A stretch of 64,000 nucleotides of DNA from positions 642,501 to 706,500 of the forward strand of contig JACVTC010000016.1 of assembly GCA_016946835.1 (NCBI GenBank). Reading direction: 5' to 3'. The notes below the pieces were generated by a model. It saw only the letters and a program-made list of their open reading frames with translations. It was not told the DNA's origin and searched no databases. Position numbers and translations under genes: made by a program. Of this stretch, positions 23,848 to 36,737 are shown piece after piece (position 1 is the stretch's first letter; every line of letters starts with the position of its first letter). Source of the DNA: Neocallimastix lanati (nom. inval.). Lineage: Eukaryota; Neocallimastigomycota; Neocallimastigomycetes; Neocallimastigales; Neocallimastigaceae.

Positions 23848-25203
23848 AGATATTTTTAAAGTTTATTTTTCCCCACCCATTATCATGATCTTTTTCAAAA
23901 TGGAAGACTTTAAAAGGCTTTATAATCAAAGAATTTTTTTTTTTTTTTTTTTTTTAATCTTCTTTGTGTTACCATTATTCTTTTCTTAACTTTATTTTAT
24001 TTTATTTTATTGTATTTTTTAATTTTTTAATTTTTTTTAATTTTTTTTTCTTCACACACTACTTTTTATTTTTTTTTTTTTTTTTTTTTAATATTTTGGA
24101 AAGATATAAATTATATATATATATATATATATTTTTTAATACAAATATAGACAAAGAAAAAGAAAAAATGAACAAATAAATAATTAAAGAATTAAAGAAT
24201 TAAATGAATCTTAAAGTAAAATATATATATATCTATATATACGACTTCATATATTTATAATGTAAAAAAAAAAAAAAAAAAAGGTCATGAAATATATTTG
24301 TTTTTTATGTTTACTTTTAGATTAAGTGCATATGAACTTGGAAAAATTAATAACCCACAATTTAATAAATAAACTTTCAAAAAAAGAAAATCTTAAATTA
24401 AAAAAAAATAATAATAATAATAATAATAATAGTTAAATCATTAATAAATTCTTAAATCAACCTTGCTAAATTAATTAAATTGCTTTAACGATACATCCAA
24501 TTTAGAAAATTTAGTAGTCTTTTTCTGTATTTAATATTTTTTTTCTTTATTTATTTTATTTTAAATTTTTTAATCTATGGAAAATATCACATGAATATAA
24601 TAGCACGTGATTTAATCAATGTAATATTTTAATTTTTTTATTGGTTCAATCCTCCGATCATGAAAAAGAAAAAAAAAATTCCATATAAAAGAGATTAAAT
24701 TTTATAAAAAAAATTATAATAAAAATCAATTAATAAAAATAAATATTATATTTATAATATTTATAATATTTTTTCTTTAATATTTTTTATATTCATTAAT
24801 TCTTATTATTAATAAAAAAATATTTTTTTATTATAATTATTAGTTAATCCTTCTTTTTTATCTTTTTCTCATGAAAAGAAATCCTTAAAATTTTTTTCTT
24901 TTAAAAAATAAAAAATATAAAAAAAAATAAAAAAACATTTATTTAATTAACGGATTTTCTTTTATTTAATTTAAAAATATATGTTATAATATATTATAAT
25001 ACATTGAATAATAAATAGTTTATTTTTTTTTTTATAATTATTTTTAATATAAAAATAATTAAATTATATAGAATTAAAAAAAAAAAAAAATTTTTTATAA
25101 TTATTATATTTATAATTTATATTTATATTTATATATAATTATATATATTTTTTGGTTATTTTTTATTATGATTTAAAATTCTATGTAATAAAAATAATCA
25201 AAA

Positions 25204-25250
<47 letters not shown>

Positions 25251-25733
25251 CTTTTTTTATTTTTATATATTAATTTTTATCTAGAAAAGAAAAAAAAAAT
25301 TTTTTTTTCTCTTTTTTTTTTTCTTTCTTATTAACATAGAAAGTGTTTTTTTTTTATCATAATTTGTTTAAATTTATTATTTAGTCTATTTAATTGTAGC
25401 TATCTTTTAAAATTATTGAATAAACCTAATTATAATTAAAGTAAGGCTCATTTATTTTTTTTTAGAAAAATAAAAAAAAATATATATATATATAAATATT
25501 TTAAAATATTGAAAAATACAGATAAATTTAAAGAAATAACTTCGTTATATATATTTATATATATATATCATATATTTTATATAATTATTTTATATTTATT
25601 TTTAAAATCATTCATTTAGCCATTTATAAAATTAAAATCCACATATTTAATATTTTATTTTATTTATTTATTTATTTTTTTTTTTTTTTAATTTTGAAAA
25701 AAAAGGAAACTTATCTATATAAATATAAAAAAT
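23270..25733. other. AT-rich intergenic region, possible promoter near 24600
   Basis: Long poly-T and poly-A tracts and TA repeats, with no open frame of coding composition. A short stretch of greater complexity at about 24580-24690 contains CACGTG, ATTGG and CCATATAAAAGAG and may be regulatory. Confidence 0.5.
24603..24688. promoter_or_regulatory. Candidate promoter elements: E-box and CCAAT
   Basis: CACGTGAT (a palindromic E-box of the Cbf1 class) at about 24603, ATTGG (CCAAT on the minus strand) near 24639 and CATATAAAAGAG near 24678 lie within 90 bases. They fall in a region otherwise nearly devoid of G and C, 1 kb upstream of the phytochelatin synthase ORF. The link to that gene is inference, since no transcript start can be seen. 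Confidence 0.25.
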
Positions 25734-25950
25734 ATGTCATTTCTAACAGGGGTAACTAATTATTTAAGTCAAAATAAAAAGCCTTTAACGGCTTTATTAA
25801 GTCTTTCCAATATTAAAGCCAACTATTCTCATAATAGTCCCTTTCAATATAAAAATAAATTTACTTTAAGAGCTCCAGATAAACAACCTCCTAATGAAGT
25901 TATGAGAAGAACCGTTCATGGAAGGTTCCTATATTTTTATTATATTTTTT

Positions 25951-25986
<36 letters not shown>

Positions 25987-27937
25987 TAATAATAATTATA
26001 ATAGTAAAAGCAATCATTAAAAATATAAATATTTTGAAAATTTAAAATTTCGAATTTCGAAAAATGCTGATTTTTATTTTTATTATATAAAAATATATTT
26101 ATACAAAAATAAAATAAATACTTTCTATATATTTTAAACAACTATTTCTTATTCAATAGACGTTTACCAAAACAATTGATTAATTTTGGTAGTAAAGAAG
26201 GCATAGAGGTAATTAAATTTATTATTTTTTTTTAAAAAAAAATATATATATACATAATACATATAAAGTTTTAAAATTACTTTTTTTTTATTGATATACA
26301 AAAAAATATAAATATGTTATTATCATATATTTATATTGTATTATTAAATTAAAACATATATATAATATAAAAATTATACATATACTATATCCAATATTCT
26401 ATTATTATTATTATTATTATTATTATTAGTTATTCAAAGATACTTTAAGTAAAGGTTACGCTAATAATTATTTTGCTTTAGCTGGAAATTTCACCACTCA
26501 AAGTGATCCTTCTTATTGTGGTTTAGGAACTTTATGTATGGTTCTTAACGCTGTTGTAAGTTTTATATACATAATTAATAATTAATAATAATAATAAAAC
26601 AAAATATTATATATATAAAAACGACTATATATAAATTATAAAAATAAAATAAAATAAAAAAAAAATAAAAAAAATAAAAATTCATTAGTAATGAATTACA
26701 TTTCTTTTTTTTTTTTTTTAAACATTTAAAAAAAAAAAATGAAGGAAGTAGACCCTTGTAAAAGATGGAAAGGTATATGGAGATGGTGGGCGGATGATAT
26801 GCTCGAATGTTGTTACTCCTTAGAATATGTATATAAACAAAGTCATTTTTGTTATTTTTCTTTTATTTTATAATTTCCGTATATACATATATATATATAT
26901 TCACATTTTTATATAATATATATATAATTAATATTTATAAATATTTTAAAATTTTAAAAAATTTTTTTTTTAAAAATGATTATATTTTTTTTTTAAATAA
27001 TAATAATAATAATAATAATAATTGGAATTTCATACTTTTTTTTTTTTTTTAATTTATAATTTTCATATTATTAATATCAAATATTTTTCATTTATGTATT
27101 ATTTATTTTAAAAAGGTTAGAAAACATGGAATTGATTTTAGAGATTTCATTTGCTTATCTCGTTGTAATGGTTTAACCGTTATTCCAAAACGTGCTGAAA
27201 ATTATACAAAACAGGAATTTATTCAAGATGTAGAGGAAGCTTGTCAAACCTATGATAAACATATTATTATTAGTTATTCTAGAAAAGGTCTTGGTCAAAC
27301 TGGTGATGGTAACTATATATATATATGTTATACATACATTTATATATATTTTTATATGTCTTATATCTATTTTAATTATATTTATTATTAATAATATTAT
27401 TAACAAAATTTTCATATTATTTTATATTATATTAAATCTATATATATTTTATCTTCACATCATATTTCTACAATTTAATGGAATAAATAAAAAATTAAAA
27501 AAAAAAATAATAAAAATAATTAATATATATTATTTATTATTTTAAAAATCTTCATTTATACATATAAAGGACATTACTCTCCAATTGGTGGTTATCATAA
27601 GAAAACAAATAATATGTTAATTCTTGATGTGGTATGTAATAACAATTAAGATAAAGCTATATATATATTTTATATAAATTATAGTTATTATTATGAATAT
27701 ATAAATTTTATTAATAATTATTCTCTATCGATTATTATCAATTATTATATATATATATGTATTTATTTATTTATTTATACTCATTTTATAGGCAAGATAT
27801 AAATGTAAGGAATATTAACATTTTTTTTTTTTTTAAAAAAAAAAAAAACAAAAGATAAAAATTAAAATTAAAATTAAAATTAAAATTAAAATTAAAAAAT
27901 ATATATATATATATTAATTATTAAAATTTTATAATTA

Positions 27938-27974
<37 letters not shown>

Positions 27975-28954
27975 ATTATAATCATATATAATTTTTTTTT
28001 AATCTTATATTATATATAAATTTGTGCATATACATTATTTTAATATATATTTATTTTACATCTATGTATATATATATTATTTTATTATTATTATTATTAT
28101 TTTTTTTATTTTAATACATATAATTATTCCATTATATATTTATGTATATATAAGATCCATCCTATTGGTGTGATATTGATCTTCTCTGGAAATCATTAAA
28201 TATGATTGATAAGGTTACAGGTCACTCTAGAGGTTATTTCCTTGTTCAAAAGGCAGATCGTACTGCAATTCCTCTCTGTAAATTTAATCGTGATCCTGAT
28301 GACTGGAAACCATTATCAGATTTCTATTTAAAAACTATACCAGCCGAAATTAAAAAGCAATCTCCAAAGAATCCAAAAGAAATTGTAGAATGTATATTAG
28401 ATTCTATTCCAGAATTTTTAGATTTATTTGTCATTCCAAATTACTTTTTACCTCCATTAGAAGCTAAATCTCAGTTAATGAAATTGGTTGAAGAAGCAAA
28501 AGCATCTCATTACTATCATTATGTAGATAAGTATGTTCGTACTCGTCCAGGACCAGGTGTTACCCCAGAAAGAGAAGCTAATGTTAAAAAATTAAATGAC
28601 TTTTTAATAAAATACCCACTTAAATTTAAGTTACCAGAACATTTCGGTTATAAATTTAAACCTCAAGAAGTTTATGAGTTAAAAATAGCTGGTATGGTTC
28701 TTTGGTTAATGTCCCTTCCTGGAGTTATCTTCGATAAGGTACTCTCTAAGGAACTCTATTCCATCTATGAAAAATCTCATGATCCTTCTCGTATGATTGG
28801 TAAATATGTTGCTGATTCTACTGCTGTCACTAGAGCTACTCCACTCCTTTATGAAGAAGTCAGACGTCTATCGGATTATCAAAGTGTTGCTCTTCATTCT
28901 GTTCATACCTTTATTCATGATTTACCAAAAGCATGTGAATCTTTAAAAATATAA
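25734..28954 (+). CDS. Phytochelatin synthase, 8 exons
   Basis: Exons 25734-25924, 26160-26208, 26430-26555, 26745-26828, 27116-27308, 27570-27631, 27792-27804 and 28155-28954 code 505 aa; all introns are GT-AG. The catalytic domain (about 60-300) shows the family blocks FTTQSDPSYCGLGTL, NGLTV, SYSRKGLGQTGDGHYSPIGG and LILDVARYKYPSYW. The triad is Cys110, His216 and Asp234, with spacing (106 and 18) equal to plant PCS1. The enzyme joins gamma-Glu-Cys units from glutathione into metal-chelating peptides. The C-terminal half has only four isolated cysteines and none of the paired cysteines of plant enzymes. About 54 residues precede the usual start; the first 48 contain no Asp or Glu but five Lys and one Arg, compatible with a mitochondrial/hydrogenosomal presequence. 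Exon 7 is only 13 nt, but it is needed for the frame and supplies ARYK of a conserved block. Confidence 0.95.
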
Positions 28955-29295
28955 AAATAAAAAACGAATTAAAAAAAAAATAAAATAAAATAAAAAAAAA
29001 ATAATAAAATAAAAAATTAAGTAAAAAAAAAAATTTTTTTTATTTTTTTATTTTTTTTTTTAAAGTATTTTTTTTTTATTCTTAAAAAATAAAATATATA
29101 AATATATTAATTGATAAAATTTAATTGATAAATTTTATATATATATAATAATAATAATAATAATAAATAGATAAAAAATTGATTAAAAAAAAATTAAAAT
29201 TAAAAATGAAGAAAATATTTTATACACCTATAATGAGTTAGTACGTAATAACAATAACAGCAAATATATATATATATATAAAAAAGATATAGTTA

Positions 29296-29326
<31 letters not shown>

Positions 29327-29411
29327 TTATAATAATAATAATAATAAATTATAATATTTTTATAAAATTTTTTAATATTTTTCAAATTAGTATATATAAA
29401 AAATAAAAAAA

Positions 29412-29445
<34 letters not shown>

Positions 29446-29864
29446 GAAGTAACCGTATGTTTTTTCTTTAATTTATATCGATCATCTCAATAATTTAAAA
29501 AAAAAAAAATTCTACATAATTAAAATTATTAATTTTTTAAATCTTTTTTTTTTTTAATTACATAAGTGACAATAATAATGTAATAAAATGAAATAAAAAA
29601 AATTAATTAAAAGTTATTTTTTAAACATAATCATAACTACTCATTCTATAACTTTATATTTTTTTTTCCTTCTTTTAAGTTATAAAAATAAATAAATGAA
29701 ATGTTATTAAAAAAAAATATTTTTTTTTATTATTTTTTTTTTTGTCCTTTTTTTATATATATATATATGGTCATTGTTGATAAGATAACTATAATTATTA
29801 TTTTCAACTCAAATTTTTAAAATATCAAAAATCAATTCTACAATTCTGAAAAAAAAAAAAAAAA

Positions 29865-29921
<57 letters not shown>

Positions 29922-31303
29922 TAAAAAAAATTAATATTAGATTAAATTATTATTTATGAACTATTTCTTTTTTATTACTATTATCATTATTCATTTTCAT
30001 ACTTTAATATCAATTTTATTATTAATATTATTATTAATATATGAACATGGAATTCATGGTAAATTCTCAAGTCATATTCTATAATTCTTGTTTTTTGTTA
30101 ATTATTATTTAAGATTAATATGTTTCGATAATTAATATATATGCTTAATTTAATTATTAAATGAATTAAATAGAATTTAATATATTAATTTATAATTATA
30201 ATATATAATATATATATATCAACAAATTTATATAAAATTAGTTTATTTTATAATGAAGAAAAAAAGAAGAAAATACGAAAATATATAGAAAAAACTTTAT
30301 ATATATTAATTACTATTATATAATAATTAATAATATAAAACTAATAATCAATTACGATTATATATATAATAACTAATAACTAATAACTAATAAATAATAA
30401 CTAATAAATAATAACTAATAAATAATAAATTATAAATAATAAATGATAAATAATAAATAATAAATAATAAATAATAAATAATAAATAATAAATAATAAAT
30501 AATAAATAATAAATAATAAATAATAAATAATAAATAATAAATAATAAATAATAAATAATAAATAATAAATAATAAATAATAAATAATAAATAATAAATAA
30601 TAAATAATAAATAATAAATAATAAATAATAGAATAATAAATAATAAATAATAAATAATAAATAATAAATAATAAATAATAAATAATAAATAATAAATAAT
30701 AATTAATAAATGATAATAATGAATAAATAAATAATAATTATGATTAAATATTAATAAATATTAATACAATTAATTATATATTAACCACTTCTATAATTTT
30801 TCTTTTTTAATATTAAAAAAATTCTATAATTAAAAATTTACATAAAAATTTTATATCTTATTTTTTTTTCTTTATTATTTTAAACTTTAAAATTATTTTC
30901 TTTTCCTATTTTATTATTTTTATTTTTTTTTGTATATTATTCCATTACTTAAAAAAAAAGAAAGAAAATTAAAGATAAATAAAATAAAAATAAAAGACCA
31001 AAATAAAAAAATAAATAATACTATATCAAATATTAAAGAAAACAATGTAAATAACTTTTTTTTTTTTTATTTTTATAAAAAAAAATAAAAGCATTAATTC
31101 TTATTAAAATGTACAATAAAATATAGTAAAAATAAAAAGAAATAAGGAATATATATATATACATACTTCAATATAAATATATGAAAAGGTGGAGATGGAG
31201 AAAGCGAGAGAGAGAAAGATTTATAAATATTTAATAAATTTTAAAAAATTCATCAATTAATATTCCATTTAATAAATAAATATATGTTTAATATTATTTT
31301 TGA

Positions 31304-31344
<41 letters not shown>

Positions 31345-32280
31345 TAGAAAATAGAAAATAAACTAAAAACAAAAGAAATAAATAGCAAATAAAAAAAATA
31401 TATTTTATAATAAAGTCAAAATAAATTATTATAACTTCGGGAAAATAGTAAATAAATTATATTGTATATTATCATTTATTATTAATATTATTTTTAACAG
31501 AAATTTTTAAAATTAATTTAAAGTTCAAAAAAAAAAAAAAAAAAGATTTCATCATCAATTATATTTATAAACTTTGACCTTTTTTTTTTCTGTTTTCAAT
31601 CTAGTAAATTCACTAAACAATTACTAAACAATAAAGCTTAATATATAAATATAAATTTTAAAAATATTATATATTTATATTTATATATATAAAAATTATT
31701 TTTTATTAATTATTAAAAAAGACATAATAACTAATTTTATTTTTATATTTATATATATATTTTTTTTACTTTTTTATACTATTTCTTTATTATTATATAT
31801 ATATTTCTACATATATTTATAATTAATTAATTAAAACAAATAATAAATATATATTTTTTAAAACAAAACAAAACAAAACAAAACAACTAAAATATTTATA
31901 CATTTTTAAAATATCGAAATGACAATTTTCAATAACCGATATTCTTATAATTTTATATATCAACAAAATAAAATATATATATATATTTTTCATATATATT
32001 AATATTTTGACTCAATATATATATATAATTAGATATATATTTAATAAAAATATCGACTTTTTTTTTTTTTGTGTCTTTTTGTAGAAATTATTTTATAATA
32101 TTTTTTCATCATTTTCTTTTATTACTTTTTCAAAACTAAATATAATAAAAAAAAATATTTACAATCATAAATATTTAAAAAAAATAATTAAAATATATCA
32201 TAATATTATATAATTAAACCAATAAACAACCGAAAAACCTATACTTAAATATATATATATATAAAAAAACTATATAAAAA
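28955..32280. other. AT-rich intergenic region, no gene seen
   Basis: AAT arrays (about 29410-29446 and 29866-29920), the heptamer array at 30368-30702, AAAAC repeats at 31861-31884 and homopolymers fill the interval. No exon-like island was found. The last 100 bases, ending in A-rich sequence before 32281, form the leader of the Rab gene. Confidence 0.55.
30368..30702. repeat. Heptamer array (AATAATA)n
   Basis: More than 40 near-perfect 7-base units, beginning with ACTAATA variants and ending in degenerate AAT sequence. This is the reverse-complement form of the array at 15105-15420. Confidence 0.9.
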
Positions 32281-32816
32281 ATGAACTTTTCAGGTAAAAA
32301 TGATGCTTCAGGTAACTTGAAGCCAATTCAAGTTAAACTTGTTTTATTAGGTGAATCTGCCGTCGGTAAATCAAGTATTGTTCTTAGATTTGTTAATAAT
32401 GAATATCAAGATAATAAGGAACCAACTATTGGAGCTGCTTTCTTAACTCAACGTTGTAAACTTGACGATCGTATTATTAAGTTTGAAATTTGGGATACTG
32501 CTGGTCAAGAACGTTTCCACTCATTAGCACCAATGTATTACAGAAATGCTCAAGCAGCTGTTATTGTATATGATATTACAAAACCAGTAAGTAACATTAT
32601 TGCAAATATGTTTTAATAAATATAATGAATAATTATTACTATAGGATTTATTCATAATAAATTTGAAATTCTTAATGAAAACTTTTTTTTTATTTATTTT
32701 AATTTTAATTTTTTATATATCATTATTATATATATTAATATATATTTTATAAATATTACTTTTTTACAAATATATATAAAATAAAAATAATTACAATTCT
32801 CAACTAACTTAAAATA

Positions 32817-32865
<49 letters not shown>

Positions 32866-33415
32866 TAATAGGCTTCATTAGAAAAGGCTAAATCTTGGGT
32901 TAAGGAACTTCAAAGACAAGCTAATCCAAATATTGTAATTGCATTAGTTGGTAATAAGTTAGATTTAGCTAATAATCGTTCAGTACCCTCAGAAGAAGCT
33001 GAAGCTTATGCTAGTGAAAATGAATTATTATTCTTTGAAGCTAGTGCTAAGACCGGTACTAACATTATTGAAGTCTTTACTGAACTCGGTAAATTTTTTT
33101 TATAAATTTTTTTTTAATTTAAATAAATTACTAATAAATAATATAAATAGTATAAATAGTATAAATAATAAATCAAAACCTCTTATTAATTTATAATATT
33201 TTTTATTTTTTTTATTTTAATTTTAATATATATATATATAATTTTTTTTCTTTATTTTCTTTTTTTATTAATCAATAGCCAAAAAGATTCCATATGAACA
33301 AATTTTAGCTAATAATAAGAATCTTAGTAATAGAGCTAATGGACAAAATGATAATAACAGAGTTAACCTTAATGAAACAGATAATAACAACCAAGGTGGT
33401 AACTGTAACTGTTAA
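32281..33415 (+). CDS. Rab5-family small GTPase
   Basis: Exons 32281-32586, 32872-33088 and 33279-33415 code 219 aa. The G motifs are GESAVGKSS (P-loop), the PTIGAAF switch [19 protein letters not shown] (switch II), GNKLDL and EASAKTG. The switch I sequence with Ala-Ala-Phe and the [15 protein letters not shown] segment are diagnostic of Rab5/Vps21/Ypt5 rather than other Rabs. The tail is Asn-rich and ends NCNC, a CxC double-prenylation motif. The protein should act on early endosomes, in fusion and vacuolar sorting. Both introns are GT-AG, and the first ends in a long AAT array. Its expected activators, two VPS9-domain proteins, are encoded 20-30 kb downstream. Confidence 0.96.
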
Positions 33416-34414
33416 GGTTAATTTAAAAAAAAAAAATTTGAAAAATTTGAAAGAACAAAAAAAGTTAAATAATAATATTTTTTCTTATTAAAAAAAAAAA
33501 AAAAGACTAGTAAGGAGAAAATTATTAAGAAAAATATATATATATATATTATTTTTCTTTTTCTTTTTTAATTATATTTTTTTTTTTTTTCAAATATCTT
33601 TTATAATTAAAATAAATACCATTTAAAATAATATATAAAAAAATCTAAAAAAAAAATTAAAATAAAATAAAAATAATTAATTAATAATATAAAATATATA
33701 TATCTTTTTATATATATAATGAATTATCGAAATATATAATATAGTATTAAAAAAAAAAAAAATTAAAAGTATCAAAACAAAAATAAAAAAAAAAAAAAAA
33801 ATAAAAAAAAAAATAAAAGATAAAAAAATTAAGTATATAAAATAAAATAAATCAGTTATAAAATTAAATAATTTAAGTGGAGGATAATAATATTTTTAAG
33901 AAAGAAGGATATAAGAATTTCTTTTATTTTTTCTTTTTTGTTTTTTTTTTTCTTTTTTCTTCTTTTTTTTTTTTTTTATATTTTTATATTTATATCTATT
34001 TATCTATTTATATTTATATATTAATCAACTTTTTTTTTCTATTTTTTATTTTTTATTTTTTTTTTTTTTAATTTTTCAATTTTTTTTTTATATTTATATA
34101 TTTATATATAAATGTCATTTAAATTAAAATAAATTATTTATTTTATATATTTATATATAAACGTCATATAAATTAAAATAAATTTTTTATTTTATATATT
34201 TATGAATTAATAAAATATTTTATTATTAGAACTACTTTCTAATTTCTTAAAAAAAATTTTTTTTATATTTTATTTTTGTATATTTAATAAATAAATAAAT
34301 AAATGAATAAATAATAAAATAGAAAACTACAAAACATTTTTCGAAAAATAAAAAAAAAAAATTAAACAATAATTAGTTAACTAAATTTAATATTTAAATA
34401 TTTTGAATGAAAAA

Positions 34415-34556
34415 ATAATAAATAATAAATAATAAATAATAAATAATAAATAATAAATAATAAATAATAAATAATAAACAACAAATAACAAATAACAAAT
34501 AATAAATAATAAATAATATTAAATAATAAATAATTAAATAATAAATAATAATATAA
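34415..34556. repeat. Heptamer array (AATAATA)n with ACAAATA variants
   Basis: About 20 units of the same 7-base repeat as at 30368-30702, with an internal run of AACAAAT variants. Confidence 0.85.
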
Positions 34557-35099
34557 AAAAGAGCTTATTGTTATTTTTATTTATCTCATAGCTTAAATAT
34601 TATTTATTTATTTAAATTTTCTGTGTTTTTTTTTTTTTATCCGATTATTAATTAATTTTCAGTTTCAAAAATAAAAAAAAAAAATTAATTAGTAATAAAA
34701 ATGATTTTAGCCATATATTTATATTATTTATATTAATATTTTTTTTTTCTATAATAAATTTATAAATAAAAAATAGTAATAAAATAATAGTAATAGATAA
34801 ATAAATTTATATAACAATGTATGATATAATAATTAATTAATAGTTAATAGTTTATTATTATGATTATTTCATTAAAAAAGAAAAAAAAAAATTGGGATAA
34901 ACCCAAAAATTAAACTTCTATTTAATTATTTTTAAATCCATAAAATGCAATAAAATTCAAATTTATATATACTTAATTTATACATACATATATATGTCTT
35001 TTATGTTTTTTTTATTTATTATTTTTTTTTATTATTTTTATATTGTAATTTATATTATTTTATTTATATTTATATTTCAATTTGTGTTAATTATATTCC

Positions 35100-35133
<34 letters not shown>

Positions 35134-35134
<1 letters not shown>

Positions 35135-35313
35135 ATATAAAAAATAATAATAATAATAATAATAAATGAATGAAAAAAAAAGATATAAAAAAAAATAATA
35201 ATAATAAATGAATGAAAAAAAAAATAATAATAATAAATGAATGAAAAAAAAAATAATAATAAATGAATGAAAAAAAAAAAGATATAAAAAATAATAATAA
35301 TAATAAATGAATG

Positions 35314-35347
<34 letters not shown>

Positions 35348-35398
35348 TATAAAAAATAATAATAATAATAATAATAAATGAATGAATAAAAAAGATAA
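35134..35398 (+). repeat. Compound minisatellite (GATATAAAAA-AAT-GAATG-A)n
   Basis: Repeated blocks of GATATAAAAAATAATAATAA, then AATGAATG, then an A-tract. Some copies lack the GATATAAAA segment. There are about six copies, with AAT-number and A-tract variation. Confidence 0.85.
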
Positions 35399-36412
35399 AT
35401 AAAAACATATCAAATAAATAAATAAATAAATATTAAATAAATGTATATATACAAAATATATTTTATTTAATATTGGTATAGATTTTTTTTTGTTGTTGTT
35501 GTTTTTTATATTATTATATTTAATTTTTATTTTTTTATTTTTAATTTTTTTATTCTTTTTAATTAGATATATATTTTTGTTTTAATTTCAACAACGATCA
35601 ACTAGTTTAAAAAAAATGCTAGTTGAATTATGGTATAAATAAAATAAAAAATATTATATATATAAATATAAATATAAAAATTCAATTTATAAAAGTAATT
35701 TTTTTTTATTTATTAAAAAAAAAAAAAAAAAAAAAAAAAATTATTATATATTTAAAAATAATTAAAAATAAATAATGAATATTTAATAAAAATAATAAAA
35801 AAATATTAATAATTATAAAAAATATATAAAAAAAAATAAATAAATAAATAAAAAAAAAAAAAGAATGAAAATGAAATGATGTATATAATAAGATTAATAT
35901 TATAAAAAAAAATTTTTTTTTAAAACGATAAAAATTATTAATAAATAATAATATATTTATAATCTCTAAAAATAAAATAATAATTAAAAAAAAATTGAAA
36001 AAGAATAGGTTTAATGAGATTAAAAAAAAAAATTAAAATAAAATAATTGAAAGTATTTTGTTTTAATTACTTTAATATATATATATATATAAAGTTATAT
36101 AATATGTGTATAAAAAGTAAATTTTTTATTCACATCGGTGATATATGTAATAATTATTTTAATAATTAAAATAATAATAATAATAATAATAAAATTAAAA
36201 TTAAAAAGGAAATTAAAAAGTGAAAAATAAAATTATATAAAATTAAATAAAATAAAATAAAATAAAATTGACTAAATATATATTTTTATTTCTATATTTT
36301 ATTTTATTTTATTTTATCTTATATTATTTTTTTTTCTTGATTTATTTCTTTTTAATTTTATTATTATCATTATTATTATTATTGTTACTATTATTCAAAC
36401 TAAATTATTTAT

Positions 36413-36684
36413 TTATTTGTCATCATGTGTATTATTGACACTAATTCTTCTTCTAACAGTACCAGCACTAGGTTGTTTTGAAACGACCGTATTTCTTTGT
36501 TGACGTCTATTTTCATAGATCCGTAAATATTTTATTTCTTTATCAGCATGTTCCTTCATTTCTAATGCCATTGGATAGACTTCACTATCTTCTTGATTAT
36601 ACATTAAACTATTGGTACACATTAGCATAACATCTCTATGGAATTCAATAGTACTTTTAATTACCTTTTTATAATGAAAAAAAA

Positions 36685-36737
<53 letters not shown>

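Larger units (their letters stand above)
33416..36412. other. AT-rich intergenic region with minisatellites
   Basis: Between the converging Rab gene and the BRD8-like gene there are homopolymers, a heptamer array (34415-34556) and the AAT/poly-A minisatellite at 35134-35398. Frames in this interval give only poly-Phe/poly-Leu strings. Confidence 0.55.

Noticed and set aside
24603-24652. tRNA-like A-box (TAGCACGTGA) and perfect B-box (GGTTCAATCC) about 40 bases apart
   Set aside because: The T-arm does not pair beyond two bases and no acceptor stem can be formed, so it is not a tRNA gene.
35091-35413. Overlapping 104-105-codon minus-strand ORFs rich in Phe and Leu
   Set aside because: Two frames are open at once over a poly-A/AAT minisatellite, which is composition and not coding.
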